Source: Calliphora vicina
Lineage: Eukaryota; Arthropoda; Insecta; Diptera; Calliphoridae
Assembly (NCBI RefSeq): GCF_958450345.1
Contig: NC_088781.1
Location: 42,147,357-42,211,356 of the forward strand
Direction of reading: 5' to 3'
DNA: 64,000 bases
Numbering within the stretch: position 1 is the first letter of the stretch; each line of letters starts with the position of its first letter. The position numbers were made by a program, and so were the translations under genes. Shown piece by piece: positions 12,274 through 23,112 of this stretch. The notes below the pieces were generated by a model. The model did no database searches. It was not told the DNA's origin and saw only the letters and a list, made by a program, of their open reading frames with translations.

Positions 12274-13237
12274 ATTCTCCCGGAATCGCACACATGGCCT
12301 GATGATGATGAGGATGCTGGGGACATATGCCCTCATGCGGATGCGGAGCTATATAATATTCCGGATAGAATTCACCGTGATATTGTATATAAACCGGTCC
12401 CGGACCAGGTTGAGCAGCTGCGGCAGCCACAATATTACCATTGCTCATATTCGAGCCGCCACCACCAGTGCCGCTATTTGAACTAACACTGCTGGTGGTG
12501 GAGCCACTGGGCGACAAACCACCATGACCATTTTCCATGGGAGGAGTTGGTTGCTGGGACTGATGTTGTGGTGGGCCGTGCGAGCCATGTTGTGTTGGTG
12601 GTCCATGGGGGGGACCGTGATGATGGTGATGCATGTGTGGCGGCATAGGACCACCACCGGTGGCCGCCATATGAGCTTGCATGGCGGCTACTAAGGCCAT
12701 TTGTTGCTGATGCTGCTGGGGATGATGGACCGCACAAGGTACTAGTTGAGCACCCTGAGGCGGTGTGGCTGTTTGTTGCAAGAGAGGCGGTGAGGCTGGC
12801 AAGGGGGGATTCGAGCCAGCTTCAGCGGGTGAGAGCTGCTGCTGTTGTTGTTGATGCATGACAAGTTGTGGTGGCTGGGCAACATGTTGCATGTGTGTAT
12901 ATTGTGGTGGTGGTGGCTGTTGGTTGTTTGGTGGTGGCGGCGCTTGTGTTTGTGGCTGCTGCTGTTGTTGTTGCTGCTGCTGCTGTGGCACTACCATTAC
13001 TATGCCAGCCGCAGAGCTGGTCTGCTCCAACGAAGACGAGGATACACTATTTAAAGACGATGTGGAAGAAGAGGTTGAGGCCACATTATTGTTATTGAAA
13101 TTTTTATTTTGTGATTTTTGCAGCGATTTTTGTTTGTCTGGTCGTTGTGACTGTGTTGGCTGTTGCTGCTGTTGATGTTGTTGTGGGGTTTGTGATTGTG
13201 TTTGTTCCGTTGCGGCCGAATTAGTCATACGCACCAT
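12271..13237 (-). CDS. First coding exon of a Q/H/P-rich host protein (partial gene)
   Basis: The exon reads from ATG at 13237 down to 12271 and gives 322 full codons plus one base, so the following intron is phase 1. An in-frame TAA ends 9 nt before the ATG (13249-13247), which fixes the start within this exon; context AGCATGG has A at -3 and G at +4. The N-terminal half is low complexity: Q runs near residues 22-26, 85-94 (ten Q) and 129-134, an N run at 48-51, Ser-rich 54-69, and Pro-rich 100-111. Residues 200-225 are His/Pro/Gly-rich, and 242-266 are Ser/Gly-rich. The last ~45 residues look structured: a Tyr-rich stretch (PVYIQYHGEFYPEYY, 281-295), then HPHEGICPQHPHHH and IPGEY. GC content is far above the flanks. 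The reading frame runs only 7 codons into the intron before a stop. No family recognised; Gln-rich N-termini are common in insect regulatory, RNA-binding and neuronal proteins, so no function is assigned. Confidence 0.82.
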
Positions 13238-14227
13238 GCTAATTTTTTAATTCCTTTTATTTTTTGTTAACAATTCAAAATTGAGTAAGTTTTTCTTTTA
13301 TTAAAAAAGATTCGTTTTGTTTTTTCGTTACGTTATGTTGTTTTTCAATTCGTTTATTAGATTGTTTAATTTATTTAGTTATTTTGAGACTCTAAATTGT
13401 TGCGAAACATTGTTGCTTTTACACAATAATGTTTTTTAGTTTTGTTATTAGTTGTTTTTGTTTTTTAGGCAGTTATTTGTTTGGGTTTTTATATAAAAAT
13501 CTTATGTTTTTTTTTAGGAAAATTTGTTGTTTTTTAAGCTGGAAAAATAAAAATGTTTTATAATTAATAACATGATTAGTGTTTTAATTGCATAAACAAC
13601 AACGTTTGTGGGAAATTTTGTTTTGTAAACTCAACTCACGTTTTTCTTTGGCATTTTTCTAAAAGTATTTTCCAAGAATTTTTAATTTTCATTTTAGATT
13701 CTAGTTTTCTGCTGATAATTTTCAAAGGTCAGGGTTATCTTTTGATGTGTTTATTTTAAACGATGTTGTGTTGTCTTTGTTAGTTGATTTTCTTGTTTAA
13801 TTATTTTTAGAGTTCATTTATTTAAATAAGATTTTTTCTGTTTTTCTGTTTGTATAAATAAAATTCCCCCTTTTTCTAATTAGATTTGAGTTTGTTTCGT
13901 TATATGCTTTTAATGTGGGTCATCATTATTATATTTGTTTTCATTTATATATAAAAAAACGTACTATTTTGTTATTATTATTCTTATCTGTTGTATTTCA
14001 TAGTAAATAAATAATAAAAAAAAGCCAAACTGTATTTATAAATAACTTGGAGTATTTCCGTCTAAATCGCAACAAAATTGCGATAATAATTCATTCATGC
14101 TCAGAATGAATGTATGTTACGAGTGAGTGCAAATTTTTGTTTTCATTTAATTGACTAATAGAAAAAGTATTACAAATATATATAGCTATATCAACTGAAA
14201 GGTCATGTTGTCTACCTGTCAGCTTTA
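13238..14227 (-). promoter_or_regulatory. Probable 5' UTR/upstream region of the Q-rich gene
   Basis: About 1 kb of low-copy, T-rich (on the + strand) sequence lies immediately upstream of the ATG. No acceptor with a good pyrimidine tract is obvious directly before the ATG on the minus strand, so the exon probably continues into 5' UTR for some distance. I could not place a transcription start, TATA box or initiator. A GCAACAATGTTTCGC-like stretch near 13400 recalls the GCAACA/TGTTGC motif seen elsewhere. Assignment as UTR/promoter is positional inference only. Confidence 0.35.
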
Positions 14228-14309
14228 AATAATGACGACTCTTATCCGAATCATTCAACCAACTCTTAACAGAGGCATCCAGTCAACTCTCAACAGTTTT
14301 ATAAAAATA

Positions 14310-15098
14310 TACAACAAAATAAATTTGTTTTCCAAAATTACAAGGTCAGACCAATAAATTTTGATAGAGGAGACAAAAAAAAAGACACGCGTATCGGCGT
14401 TTTGAAAGTTTACATCTGAATTACATTTGAGGGGGGTTAAAGTTTCCCAACTCTGGTACATTCTTATTGTTATTCGGCATAAGAATCCATGCGATCCTTA
14501 CATTTTAGGTATAAAATGTGTTCAGCAAAGTTATGTAAAATATTACGGAGAACATTTTTGTAGAATATGTTAACCCTCTAAATCCTCAAGGCATGGGTCT
14601 TTTTGGTCCTTCTTTTAAAAAAGAGCAAAAAACATTATTAAAACAGGGATTTAAGGGGTTAAAATGTTCCGCAAAAATATTATTCGTGAAATTTTACTAT
14701 AAGTCCCTGAATACACCAAAACGGAAAATCCAACAAGAAAGTCAGAAATAAGTCATAACAAAGGAGAGACTAGGGTTTATTTCGCAAAAATTAAGAATTT
14801 TATTTTAAAGAACATTTTAGGTATAAAATGTATTCAGTAAATTTATGCAAAATGTTATGGATAACATTTTTGTAGAATATGTTAACCCTCTAAATCCTCA
14901 AGGCATGGGTCTTTTTGGTCCTTCTTTTAAAAAAGAGCAAAAAACATTATTAAAACAGGGATTTAAGGGGTTAAAATGTTCCGCAAAAATATTATTCGTG
15001 AAATTTTACTACAAGTCCCTGAATACACCAAAATGGAAAATCCAACCAGGAAGTCAGAAATAACACATAACAAAATAGAGACTAGGGTTAATTTTACT
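14310..15098 (-). mobile_element. Long-TIR element L with internal 312-bp tandem duplication
   Basis: The left end (ATACAACAAAATAAATTTGT, then CCAAAATTACAAGG) matches the left end of the copy at 53963. A segment is present twice with a 312-bp offset: GTTAACCCTCTAAATCCTCA occurs at 14569 and 14881, and the following 180 bp are almost identical. Minisatellite units flank both sides, so the element inserted into that array. The 72-codon frame at 14845-15063 lies in the duplicated non-coding segment. Confidence 0.7.
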
Positions 15099-15121
15099 CT
15101 CAATACAGTTGTCTAGTCAAC

Positions 15122-15327
15122 CAAGGCGAATTTATATACAAGGTGATGTCGGTGGCGAATTCAGGCAAATACGAGCGAATTCATGCATTTTTTATATATG
15201 GAGTTTGACATTCGAAACAATGAGAGAGTGGTTTTGAATGTCAAACTCCATTTATAAAAAATTAATGAATTCGCTCGTATTTTCCTGAATTCGCCACCGA
15301 CACCAATTTGTATATAAATTCGCCTTG
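15122..15327. mobile_element. hAT-type MITE, 206 bp, perfect 8-bp TSD
   Basis: A near-perfect palindrome whose ends are CAAGGCGAATTTATATAC and its complement. The duplicated target TAGTCAAC lies at 15114-15121 and 15328-15335 and belongs to the 24-bp minisatellite unit, proving insertion into the array. The ends (CAAGG) fit the hAT consensus, and 8 bp is the hAT duplication length. There is no coding capacity. Confidence 0.92.
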
Positions 15328-16105
15328 TAGTCAACTATATACAGAGTCGTTTGGTCACACTCTCAACAGAATCGTTTAGTCAACTCTCTAGAGAGTCGTT
15401 TGGTCACACTCTCAGCAGATTCGTTTAGTCAAGTCTCAACAGAGTCGTTTAGTCGACTCTCAACAAAGTCGGTTAGTCAAGTCTCAACAGAGTCGTCTGG
15501 GCAACCCTCTACAGATTAGTCAACTCACAACAGATTCGCCTTGTTCTCTCCAAATAGAGTCGTCTAGTTCTCTCTCAATAGAGTTGTCTAGTTTGCTCTC
15601 TACAGAATCGTTTAGTCAACTCTCAACAGAGTCGTTTAGTCAACTCTCAATTGAGTCATTTAGTCAAGTCTAAACAAAGTCATTTGTACAGAGTTGTCTA
15701 TTCAACATCCTACAGAGTCGTCTAGTTAACTCTCAACACAGGTGTTTAGTTTACTTTCAACAGAGTCCTTTAGTTAACTCTCAACAGATTCATTTAGTCA
15801 ATTCTAAACAGAGTCGTCTAATCAACTCTAAACGGAGGCGTCTAGTCAACTCTCTACAGAGTCATCTAGTCAACTCTCAATAGAGTCGTCTAGTTAACCC
15901 TCAATAGAGTAGTCTAGTTTACTCTCAACAGAGTCGTTTAGTCAATTCTAAACAGGGTCGTCTAGTATACTGTCTCATAGAGTTGTCTAGCTTACGCTCA
16001 ACGGAGTCGTCTAGTCAACTCTTAACTGGGTCATCTAATTCTATCAGAATTGTTTAATCATATCTTAACAGAATTGTCTACTCTACTCTCAATAGAATGA
16101 TCTGG

Positions 16106-17386
16106 TCAATTTCCAAAAGATGTTTCGAAGCTCAATTTCTTTAATACTTCACAGCTGTTTATTTCTCTTTGTGTTTTTTTATCACAGTTCAAATAAATCA
16201 AAGTTGTTTAGAAAAATATTCGTTAGAAAAACACAAAAAACAATATTAAACTTTTCTATTATACGAGAGTAGAATGTGTTAAATAAATATAATGTTTTAC
16301 AAGGCATGGTTTCTAATGAATTTCTGTGTATTTGCTTTATTTATTTAAGCATTATGACAAAAAAAATATAAAAAACGATATCGTGTTGCCGCAAATAATC
16401 TGCTTCCGCAATGACAAAAAATTAACAGCAAAAAAAATTTTTGTTTAGAGTATAAAAGCTGTGTTTTTTGTTTGTTTAATAAATAAATAAAAAAAGCAAT
16501 ATCTAAACAGAACTTATTAAACAAATAAAAAACGTGTACAACATATTGTTTTAGAAAATTAACTAGATTGTTTTTAGAAGAAAATAAAAACAACAGTTTT
16601 TAATTAAATGGCGACGAATCTTAAAGCCTCTACAAGACTAGAGGATGGTATGTAAAACAGTTCTTGAAAAATCACAATAAATCAGCAGCAGGATAACTCC
16701 CAAATCCTATGGACAATCTGCTGATTTTGACTCATTTTTCCAAATAAGATTGAAAATCGTCAATGCATTTAGGTTTATGGAGCACAAACCTATAGTTAAA
16801 AGTCTTTAAAACCGTCTAACTACTCTTTGATAAAATTAAATTTTAACATACAGCTGATCATGAAGAGTTTCAGATCTAGTATATAGTAGATTTCAAAATA
16901 AATTTTTTAGAAGGTGTCCAACTCAGTTAGAAACTGCAATATACTCTTATTATGAATTATAGGGTACAGCTAAAACAAGAACTGTGTTTAAAAACAGATT
17001 GTTTTGCAGATAAATATTATTTGTGCAGAATTTAGAACAGGCGAAATGGGAACCATTGCAAATCATTTTGAAATCATGGCTAAACAGAAAGATTGTTGAC
17101 TTTATGTGTTAAAAATCACTGAATAAAATTAAAACATAAAAAAATAAAAAGTCAAATTTTTAAAGTAACGTTATTTAGCGTCCATTTCTTTGATGAGAGA
17201 AATAAATATATTAGACAAATTAAATGTTATTGGACAGATAATTATATCTTATTTTTAAAATTCTAAAATGTGTTACTAACCGATATTATACCCATATATA
17301 GGAAACTGAGTCTGCCTTTCAATGTCTGCATTGTAAAAGGGTACATACTGACATCCCGTGTCTCTATAGTTTCTCTAAAGCTAGGA
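16106..17386. other. AT-rich low-copy interval; no gene
   Basis: Frames at 16345-16593 and 17263-17496 (both minus) are composition-driven and lack motifs. No tandem structure is visible. Confidence 0.4.
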
Positions 17387-17848
17387 TTCCGCATACACCG
17401 TAATCGGCGCCGATAAAGAAAACTGAAATTGAAAAACGTATTCGTCATCGTCTCGTTTCTGAATTGTTTTCGTTTCAGTTGGGTGCGTTGCGGCATAAAA
17501 CAGAAACGAATTTATTTTTTAATTTTGGATGTCGCACTTTAAATAGAATTTCATTATTTTTGACAAAATCTATTATTTTTTCCTCTTTCAATAAAGAAAA
17601 TTTATTTTTTTTATTCATTTTGATTTTCTTTAAATTTGAAATAAAAAAATTATTAAAATTATTTCGTTCCTACAGCACCAAAAAAAACCTACTTGAAGTT
17701 GTTTTCGTTCCGGCCCCAAATGACAGGTTTTTCGTTACTGATCGGTGCCGTTTCGTTCCCAATTTTCGTTGCCGATTTCTGAAACGAACTTTTTTCGGTG
17801 CAAATGTATGGAATTTCGTTTTCGGTGCCGATTACGGTGTATGCGGAA
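17387..17848. mobile_element. TIR element with 27-bp inverted ends
   Basis: TTCCGCATACACCGTAATCG, continuing GCGCCGA, starts at 17387 and is mirrored at 17822-17848 with one mismatch. The similarity may extend outward a few bases (AAGCTA on both sides), so the true ends may be near 17379 and 17858. Further internal inverted similarity (GGTGCCG and CGTTTC motifs) is visible. The 131-codon frame at 17464-17859 overlaps the right inverted repeat, is Phe/Lys-rich and is not believed to be coding. Confidence 0.75.
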
Positions 17849-18952
17849 ACTTAGCTTAAGTAACTTAAAGCGTAGTCACTATAAACGATTATTTTGTACT
17901 GAACTTTAAAAAGTAGTTCTCTTTCCCACCAGAAGTAATCACCCCTATCGCGAATCAATATTTCACATAAAATCTGTTCCCTTTTCCCATTTTTCGTTCA
18001 TCAACTTTGTTCAGGTGAAAAAATTTTGGATGGAATTTTGTAAACAATAAACAGCTGTTACGAACAAAATCAACTATTGTGAATGAAAAGTTCACGATAG
18101 CAATTTTCCCTTGGGGGAAATATATATTTAATGGGAACATAAATTTCACATTTTTTGTCACGATAGGGATGAATATATTGGAGAGTTGTCGGAGGAAGGT
18201 TTGTTTACAAGCAATCGGTTATTGGACTTTCGATGATAGAAAATTCTTGTCTCAATAAGGCTGATGTTGAACTGCTGACTTTTGAACAAAAATGCATGAG
18301 AAAAATTTAAATATTAAAAGCAAATTAGACAATTTTTCAGTTTTATCCTATTTTTTTATATTAATGACCACTTTCCCTATTTCCGGCACACTGTGCAACA
18401 ACATTTGATAACACACTATATCAAATATATATTTACAGTCTGTTAAATTCTTCTTGTTGCTGTCATTAATGGTAGATTGAATTGACAAAAATTAATTTCT
18501 TAGAAACTGATATGTCAAAGTTGTCAACTTAGATACACTCTCTTTCATATACACAAACACACACACCTTCCTAATAACAAAAAAAAAAAAAACAAAAACA
18601 CACAAAATAAATTGAAAATAGGAGTAGAAGAAAAAAAACAGCAGTGTATATGTAAATGATTGTAATAGAAATTGAAAATAATACTCAAGCAAACAATAAC
18701 AACAACTAGATAAAAATAAAGAACCAGAGGAAGTATAAAAAAAATACAATAATAACAACAAAACGAAAAAATAAGAAGAGACAAAATTATGACAAGCCAT
18801 TAATGAAAAACAAAAACAAGTTGAAGAGCAAAATAAACAAAACAAAACAAAGAAAGTAAAATGGCAGCAACAACTACGAGACATGTAACAATTGTGACAA
18901 ATACAATAATTAAAAGTTGTAGAGGATTTACGCATTCTTAGGGACTTTGTTT
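17849..18952. other. AT-rich interval with purine-rich + strand tract
   Basis: From about 18560 to 18880 the + strand is strongly A-rich (AACAAAAACAAG-like text), giving long but low-complexity Phe/Cys/Leu frames on the minus strand at 18492-19019 and 18545-18784. These are not called as genes. Single-copy-looking sequence lies at 17880-18480. Confidence 0.4.
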
Positions 18953-19692
18953 TTATACCCTTCAACTTCGTGAGAAGGGTATATAGATATAAGTTTGTCA
19001 TTCCGTTTGTAATTTCCACAATATAATTTTCCGACCCTATTAAGTATATATATTCTGGATCCCTATAGATAGCGGAGTCGATTAAGCCATGTCCGTCTGT
19101 CTGTCTGTTGAAATAAATTTTCTGAAAACCCCAGATATATTCAAATCTTCAATAATTATGCCAGACATGCTTTCGAGAAGTTTCCTATTTAAAATCAGCA
19201 AAATCGGTCCACAAATGGCTGGGATATGAGGAAAAAACCAGGACAACCTCGATGTTTGACCTACATATATCTGGATTACTAAGTCATTAATATAGACAAT
19301 ATGGATATCTGATGATAGATATTTCTAAGACCTTTGCAACGACGTATATAAGACCATAGTAAGTTGGACCTTCAATGGGTCAAAATCGGAAAAAATATTT
19401 TTTAACACGAATTTTTTTTCGCAAAAAAAAAAATTTAAAAAATCCAAAAACATTTTTTTAAATTTAAAAAAAAAAAAAATTTAAAATCGGAAAATATATT
19501 TTTTAACCCGAATTTTTTTTTAAAATTTAAAAAAAAAAAAATTAAAATAACAATTCGACAAAAAATGTTTTCCTAAAAATGAAAAAAAAAACTTTGGAAA
19601 GAAAAAATAAATTCTGTTTACCTAAAAATATTTAAAATTTGTATTTTGAAGTATAATTTGGAGCCGAATATAGCTCTCTTACTTGTTTTTTT
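18953..19692 (-). mobile_element. Family A dispersed repeat, nearly full length
   Basis: Read on the minus strand it starts AACAAGTAAGAGAGCTATAT, then TTCGGCTCCAAATTATACTT (a small deletion removes the usual CCTTCACC). It passes through an A/T-rich centre, GACTTAGTAATCCAGATATA and GGACATGGCTTAATCGACTC, and ends GAAGGGTATAAAAAC. It shows the same order of landmarks as the other copies. Part of a recurrent ~70-codon open frame lies at its 3' end. Confidence 0.8.
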
Positions 19693-21119
19693 ATATATTT
19701 AATAGAATAGGAGGACTAGTGTCAGAAAATTGGGCAAGAAACTTCTACAAAATATTAAAATTTTCGATCCTGTTAGAACGATATTAAAATACTGAAAATT
19801 CGACATTTCAATATTAGACGCTACCGAATGATATGAACCTGTTGATAATTTGAAAATGTTTTAAAATAAATTCAAAATGTTCTATCAAATTTTTAGCAAG
19901 TAAAAAAACAACACCAAGTTTCAAAACTTTACCAATAAAAAAATACTTTAATTTTAAACACTTCTCTGCTAACCCTCGCATGATTGTTAATACAAAAGAA
20001 TGCAAAAAGTATAAAACTAAATAATACTCGTAGTTTGGGGTTGATTACTTTTAGTGAATCCCCTCAAATTAACACTTTGGACAAGGTGTTAATACCTCAA
20101 TATATTTCTTTAGTCTTTCATTTCATTACATTGCATTTTTCATTATATTACTTTAGTTTTCTACTTTTTTTTTTTGTTATTTTACGTCTGTCTACTTACA
20201 ATTGTTTTTGATTGCTAACTTCCCAGCCCTGGGTATTATTACAATAAGAACAAATAGCTAAAGAAAGCAAAAAAAAAAAAAAATAGAAACGGAAATTTGA
20301 TGCTTTTTAAGCAAAAGTGACAAGTTTTTTTTACGAAATTACTTTTATGCTGGTTTTGTTTTAAATGCTGTCGTCCGTCTAGGTCTTTGTTCCTATTCTT
20401 TTCATTATCTATTTGTTGTAATTGTATTTGAAATCTAACAACCGTAATAATCTCTATGGCAGACACAGACATAATATTCTTTCTTTGGTCTACACAAATA
20501 CCCTGGGATATAGTTAAATGTCTCTCGCACTAATGCTGCTTGTAGTATTTACGACGTAGTCAATCATACGTTAAAGCAGGTTGTAGCAGTAACGTAATAA
20601 TTGTTTCTATTTGTTGTTATTACAAGAGTTTTATTAACTAAAATACCTACAAATCGCCATAAGCTATTTATGTAAATTTGTTTGCCTATTGCGGAATTTT
20701 TCCATTTTCTTTATTTTTTTATAACATTTATTTGAAGTGCTATGAAATTTAAAATTTCTGAGGACCAAAACTAATCATAGAATATGAACATTTTAAAAAG
20801 GCTTTTAAGGCTCAGAAAGTACTAAGAAACTCCTAGAGTCCTTAATTAAAAGTCAGCTGCATTCTTTATTTTAGTTGTTTGAATGCAACTAAAATAAAGA
20901 ATTAAGAACGTGATATGAGGTATTGCTAATACAGGGCAACAAAATCGAAAAATCTTTAGAGGCTTTTGATGTCTTGTGGTTCCAGTAGTACAAATAAATT
21001 TTAAATTCTATGGATAGGTTTTTTTAAAAAAATGTTAAAGTATAATTGTGAATTTTTTTTCAGACGTTTCTCCACATAATTAATGTTAACGCAAAAACGA
21101 TTAGTCTTATATTATTAAA
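19693..21119. other. AT-rich low-copy interval; no gene
   Basis: Short frames here (19814-20005, 19984-20211, 20239-20472) have no recognisable features. A strong hairpin lies at 20861-20904. Around 20520-20640 the sequence is somewhat richer in GC. Confidence 0.4.
20861..20904. repeat. Strong isolated hairpin
   Basis: ATTCTTTATTTTAGTTG is followed, after a short TTTGAATG loop, by CAACTAAAATAAAGAAT. This is a perfect 17-bp stem with no flanking repeat family seen. It is too AT-rich for a confident microRNA call. Confidence 0.7.
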
Positions 21120-22186
21120 ATAAACTTAGAATAATTGGAATTTGCATAACCTTTAATCCCTTTATATATCATGTTTTAATCGGCTCAGTAGTTTCGGAGT
21201 TATAATAACAAATTGAAGCAAAAAATATATTTTTTAAGTGAAAATGGAAAATTTTTTTGTTTTAAAAAAATCATGAAAAATCGAAAACGTCAGAAATTGT
21301 TCAGATTTATGGCTTTTTCGCAAAGCCACATATAATAGCAACAAAATGAGATATCGATCGAAAAAATCGATTGATTCTTTTCGAATTTATTCACAATTAA
21401 GTGAATTCACTCATTTTCCCAAAAAAAATTTTTTTTTTAAATACATAAAATTGAGTAGTTAAAGTTCTTCTTTCGATTGATTGAATTATGAAAACATTTT
21501 CCCCATGCTATGTACAAATTTTCATCCATATATTACGTTTAAATCGGCTCAGTAGTTTCGGAGTTATAATAACAAATTTAAGCAAAAAATATATTTTTTA
21601 TGTGAAAATGGAAAATTTTTTTGTTTTAAAAAAATCATGAAAAATCGAAAATGTCAGAAATTGTTCAGATTTATGGCTTTGTCGCAAAACCACATATAAT
21701 AGCAACAAAATGAGATATCGGTCCTAAAAATCGATGGAGTCTTTTCAAATTTATTCACAATTAAGTGAATTCACTCAATTTCACAAAATTTTAGTTTTTT
21801 TGTTTGATATTCATAAATTTGAGTAGTTAATGTTCTTCTTTCGTTTGATTAAATTTTGAAAACATTTTCTCCAAGCCATGTACAGATTTTCATCCATATA
21901 TTCCGTTTCAATCGGCTCAGTAGTTTCGGAGTTCAAATAACAAATTGAACCAAAAAATTAATTTTTTATGAGAAAATAGCAATTTTGTTTATTTTAAAAA
22001 AATCATGAAAAATCGAAAACGACTGAAATTGTTCAGATTTATGGCTTTATCGCAAAGCCACATGTAATTGAAATAAAATGAGACATCGATCATAAAAATC
22101 GGTGGATTCTTTTCGAATTTATTCACAATTAAGTGAATTCGCTCATTTTCACAAAAACAAAAAATATGTAAAATTTGCACTCTATT
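21120..22186 (-). repeat. ~365-bp satellite, three units (minus orientation)
   Basis: TCGGCTCAGTAGTTTCGGAG occurs near 21180, 21545 and 21912, and TTCAGATTTATGGCTTT near 21299, 21664 and 22031, giving a period of about 365 bp. The same satellite is found in the opposite orientation at 48.3-50.7 kb. The 63-codon minus-strand frame at 21989-22180 is the satellite's recurrent frame. Confidence 0.88.
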
Positions 22187-23112
22187 CTTTTCTGTAGAAA
22201 GACGGACTCAATTTTCTATAGAAAATTCTAGTCCGCAGAAAGACATATACAATTTTCTATATAAAATTCTTGTCTTTAGAAAGAAAGACTCAATTTTCTA
22301 TAGAAAAATCTTGTCTGCAGAAAGACAGACACAATTTTCTATAGAAAATTCTAGTCTGCAGAAAGACATACACAATTTTCTATAGAAATTTCTAGTCTGC
22401 AGAAAGACATACACAATTTTCTATAGAAATTTCTAGTCTGTATAAAGACAGACACAATTTTCTATAGAAAATTCTAGTGTGTAGAAAGACAGACACAATT
22501 TTCTATAGCAAATTCTTGTCTGTAGAAAGACAGACACAATTTTCTATAGCAAATTCTTGTCTGTAGAAAGACAGACACAATTTTCTATAGAAAATTCTTG
22601 TCTGTAGAAAGACAGACACAATTTTCTATAGAAAATTCTTGTCTGTAGAAAGACAGACACAATTTTCTATAGAAAATTCTTGTCTGTAGAAAGACAGACA
22701 CAATTTTCTATAGAAAATTCTTGTCTGTAGAAAGACAGACACAATTTTCTATAGAAAATTCTTGTCTGTAGAAAGACAGACACAATTTTCTATAGAAAAT
22801 TCTTGTCTGTAGAAAGACAGACACAATTTTCTATAGAAAATTCTTGTCTGTAGAAAGACAGACACAATTTTCTATAGAAAATTCTTGTCAGTAGAAAGAC
22901 AGACACAATTTTCTATAGAAAATTCTTGTCTGTAGAAAGACAGACACAATTTTCTATAGAAAATTCTTGTCTGTAGAAAGACAGACATAATTTTCTATGG
23001 AAAATTCTTGTCTGTAGAAAGACAGACACAATTTTCTATAGAAAATTCTAGTCTGTAGAAAGACAGACACAATTTTCTATAGAAAATTCTAGTTTGAAGA
23101 AAGACAGACTCA
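22187..23112. repeat. 41-bp minisatellite, ~22 units
   Basis: Each unit is TGTCTGTAGAAAGACAGACA, then C, then AATTTTCTATAGAAAATT, then CT. The first part is a 7-bp stem with a 6-nt loop; the second is a perfect 18-bp palindrome. Thus 38 of 41 bases lie in dyads. Units at about 22556-22980 are almost identical, while those at both edges are diverged. It directly abuts the 365-bp satellite. Confidence 0.93.

Larger units (their letters stand above)
14228..16105. repeat. 24-bp minisatellite (GAGTCGTTTAGTCAACTCTC)
   Basis: The repeat unit is about 24 bp, AACAGAGTCGTTTAGTCAAC plus TCTC, with variable TCGTCT/TCGTTT and ACTCTC/AGTCTC positions. Units occur at 14228-14300 and from about 15099 to 16105, roughly 35 or more in total. 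Each unit has a weak dyad, since AGAGT is mirrored by ACTCT. The array is split by a long-TIR element and by a 206-bp MITE. Units are moderately diverged, so it is not recently homogenised. Confidence 0.85.

Noticed and set aside
12227..13175. Several + strand frames (Cys/Val/Leu/Trp-rich) and alternative minus frames over the Q-rich exon
   Set aside because: They are antisense or out-of-frame shadows of CAG/CCA-rich coding sequence; only the 330-codon minus frame has an upstream stop, a sensible start and a donor.
17464..17859. 131-codon + frame
   Set aside because: It overlaps the right inverted repeat of a TIR element, is dominated by Phe/Lys/Leu from AT-rich DNA, and shows no motif or splice context.
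18492..19019. 175-codon minus frame rich in Phe/Cys/Leu
   Set aside because: It starts inside a family A repeat and runs through a purine-rich low-complexity tract; the Cys content follows from the reverse complement of ACAACA-type text.
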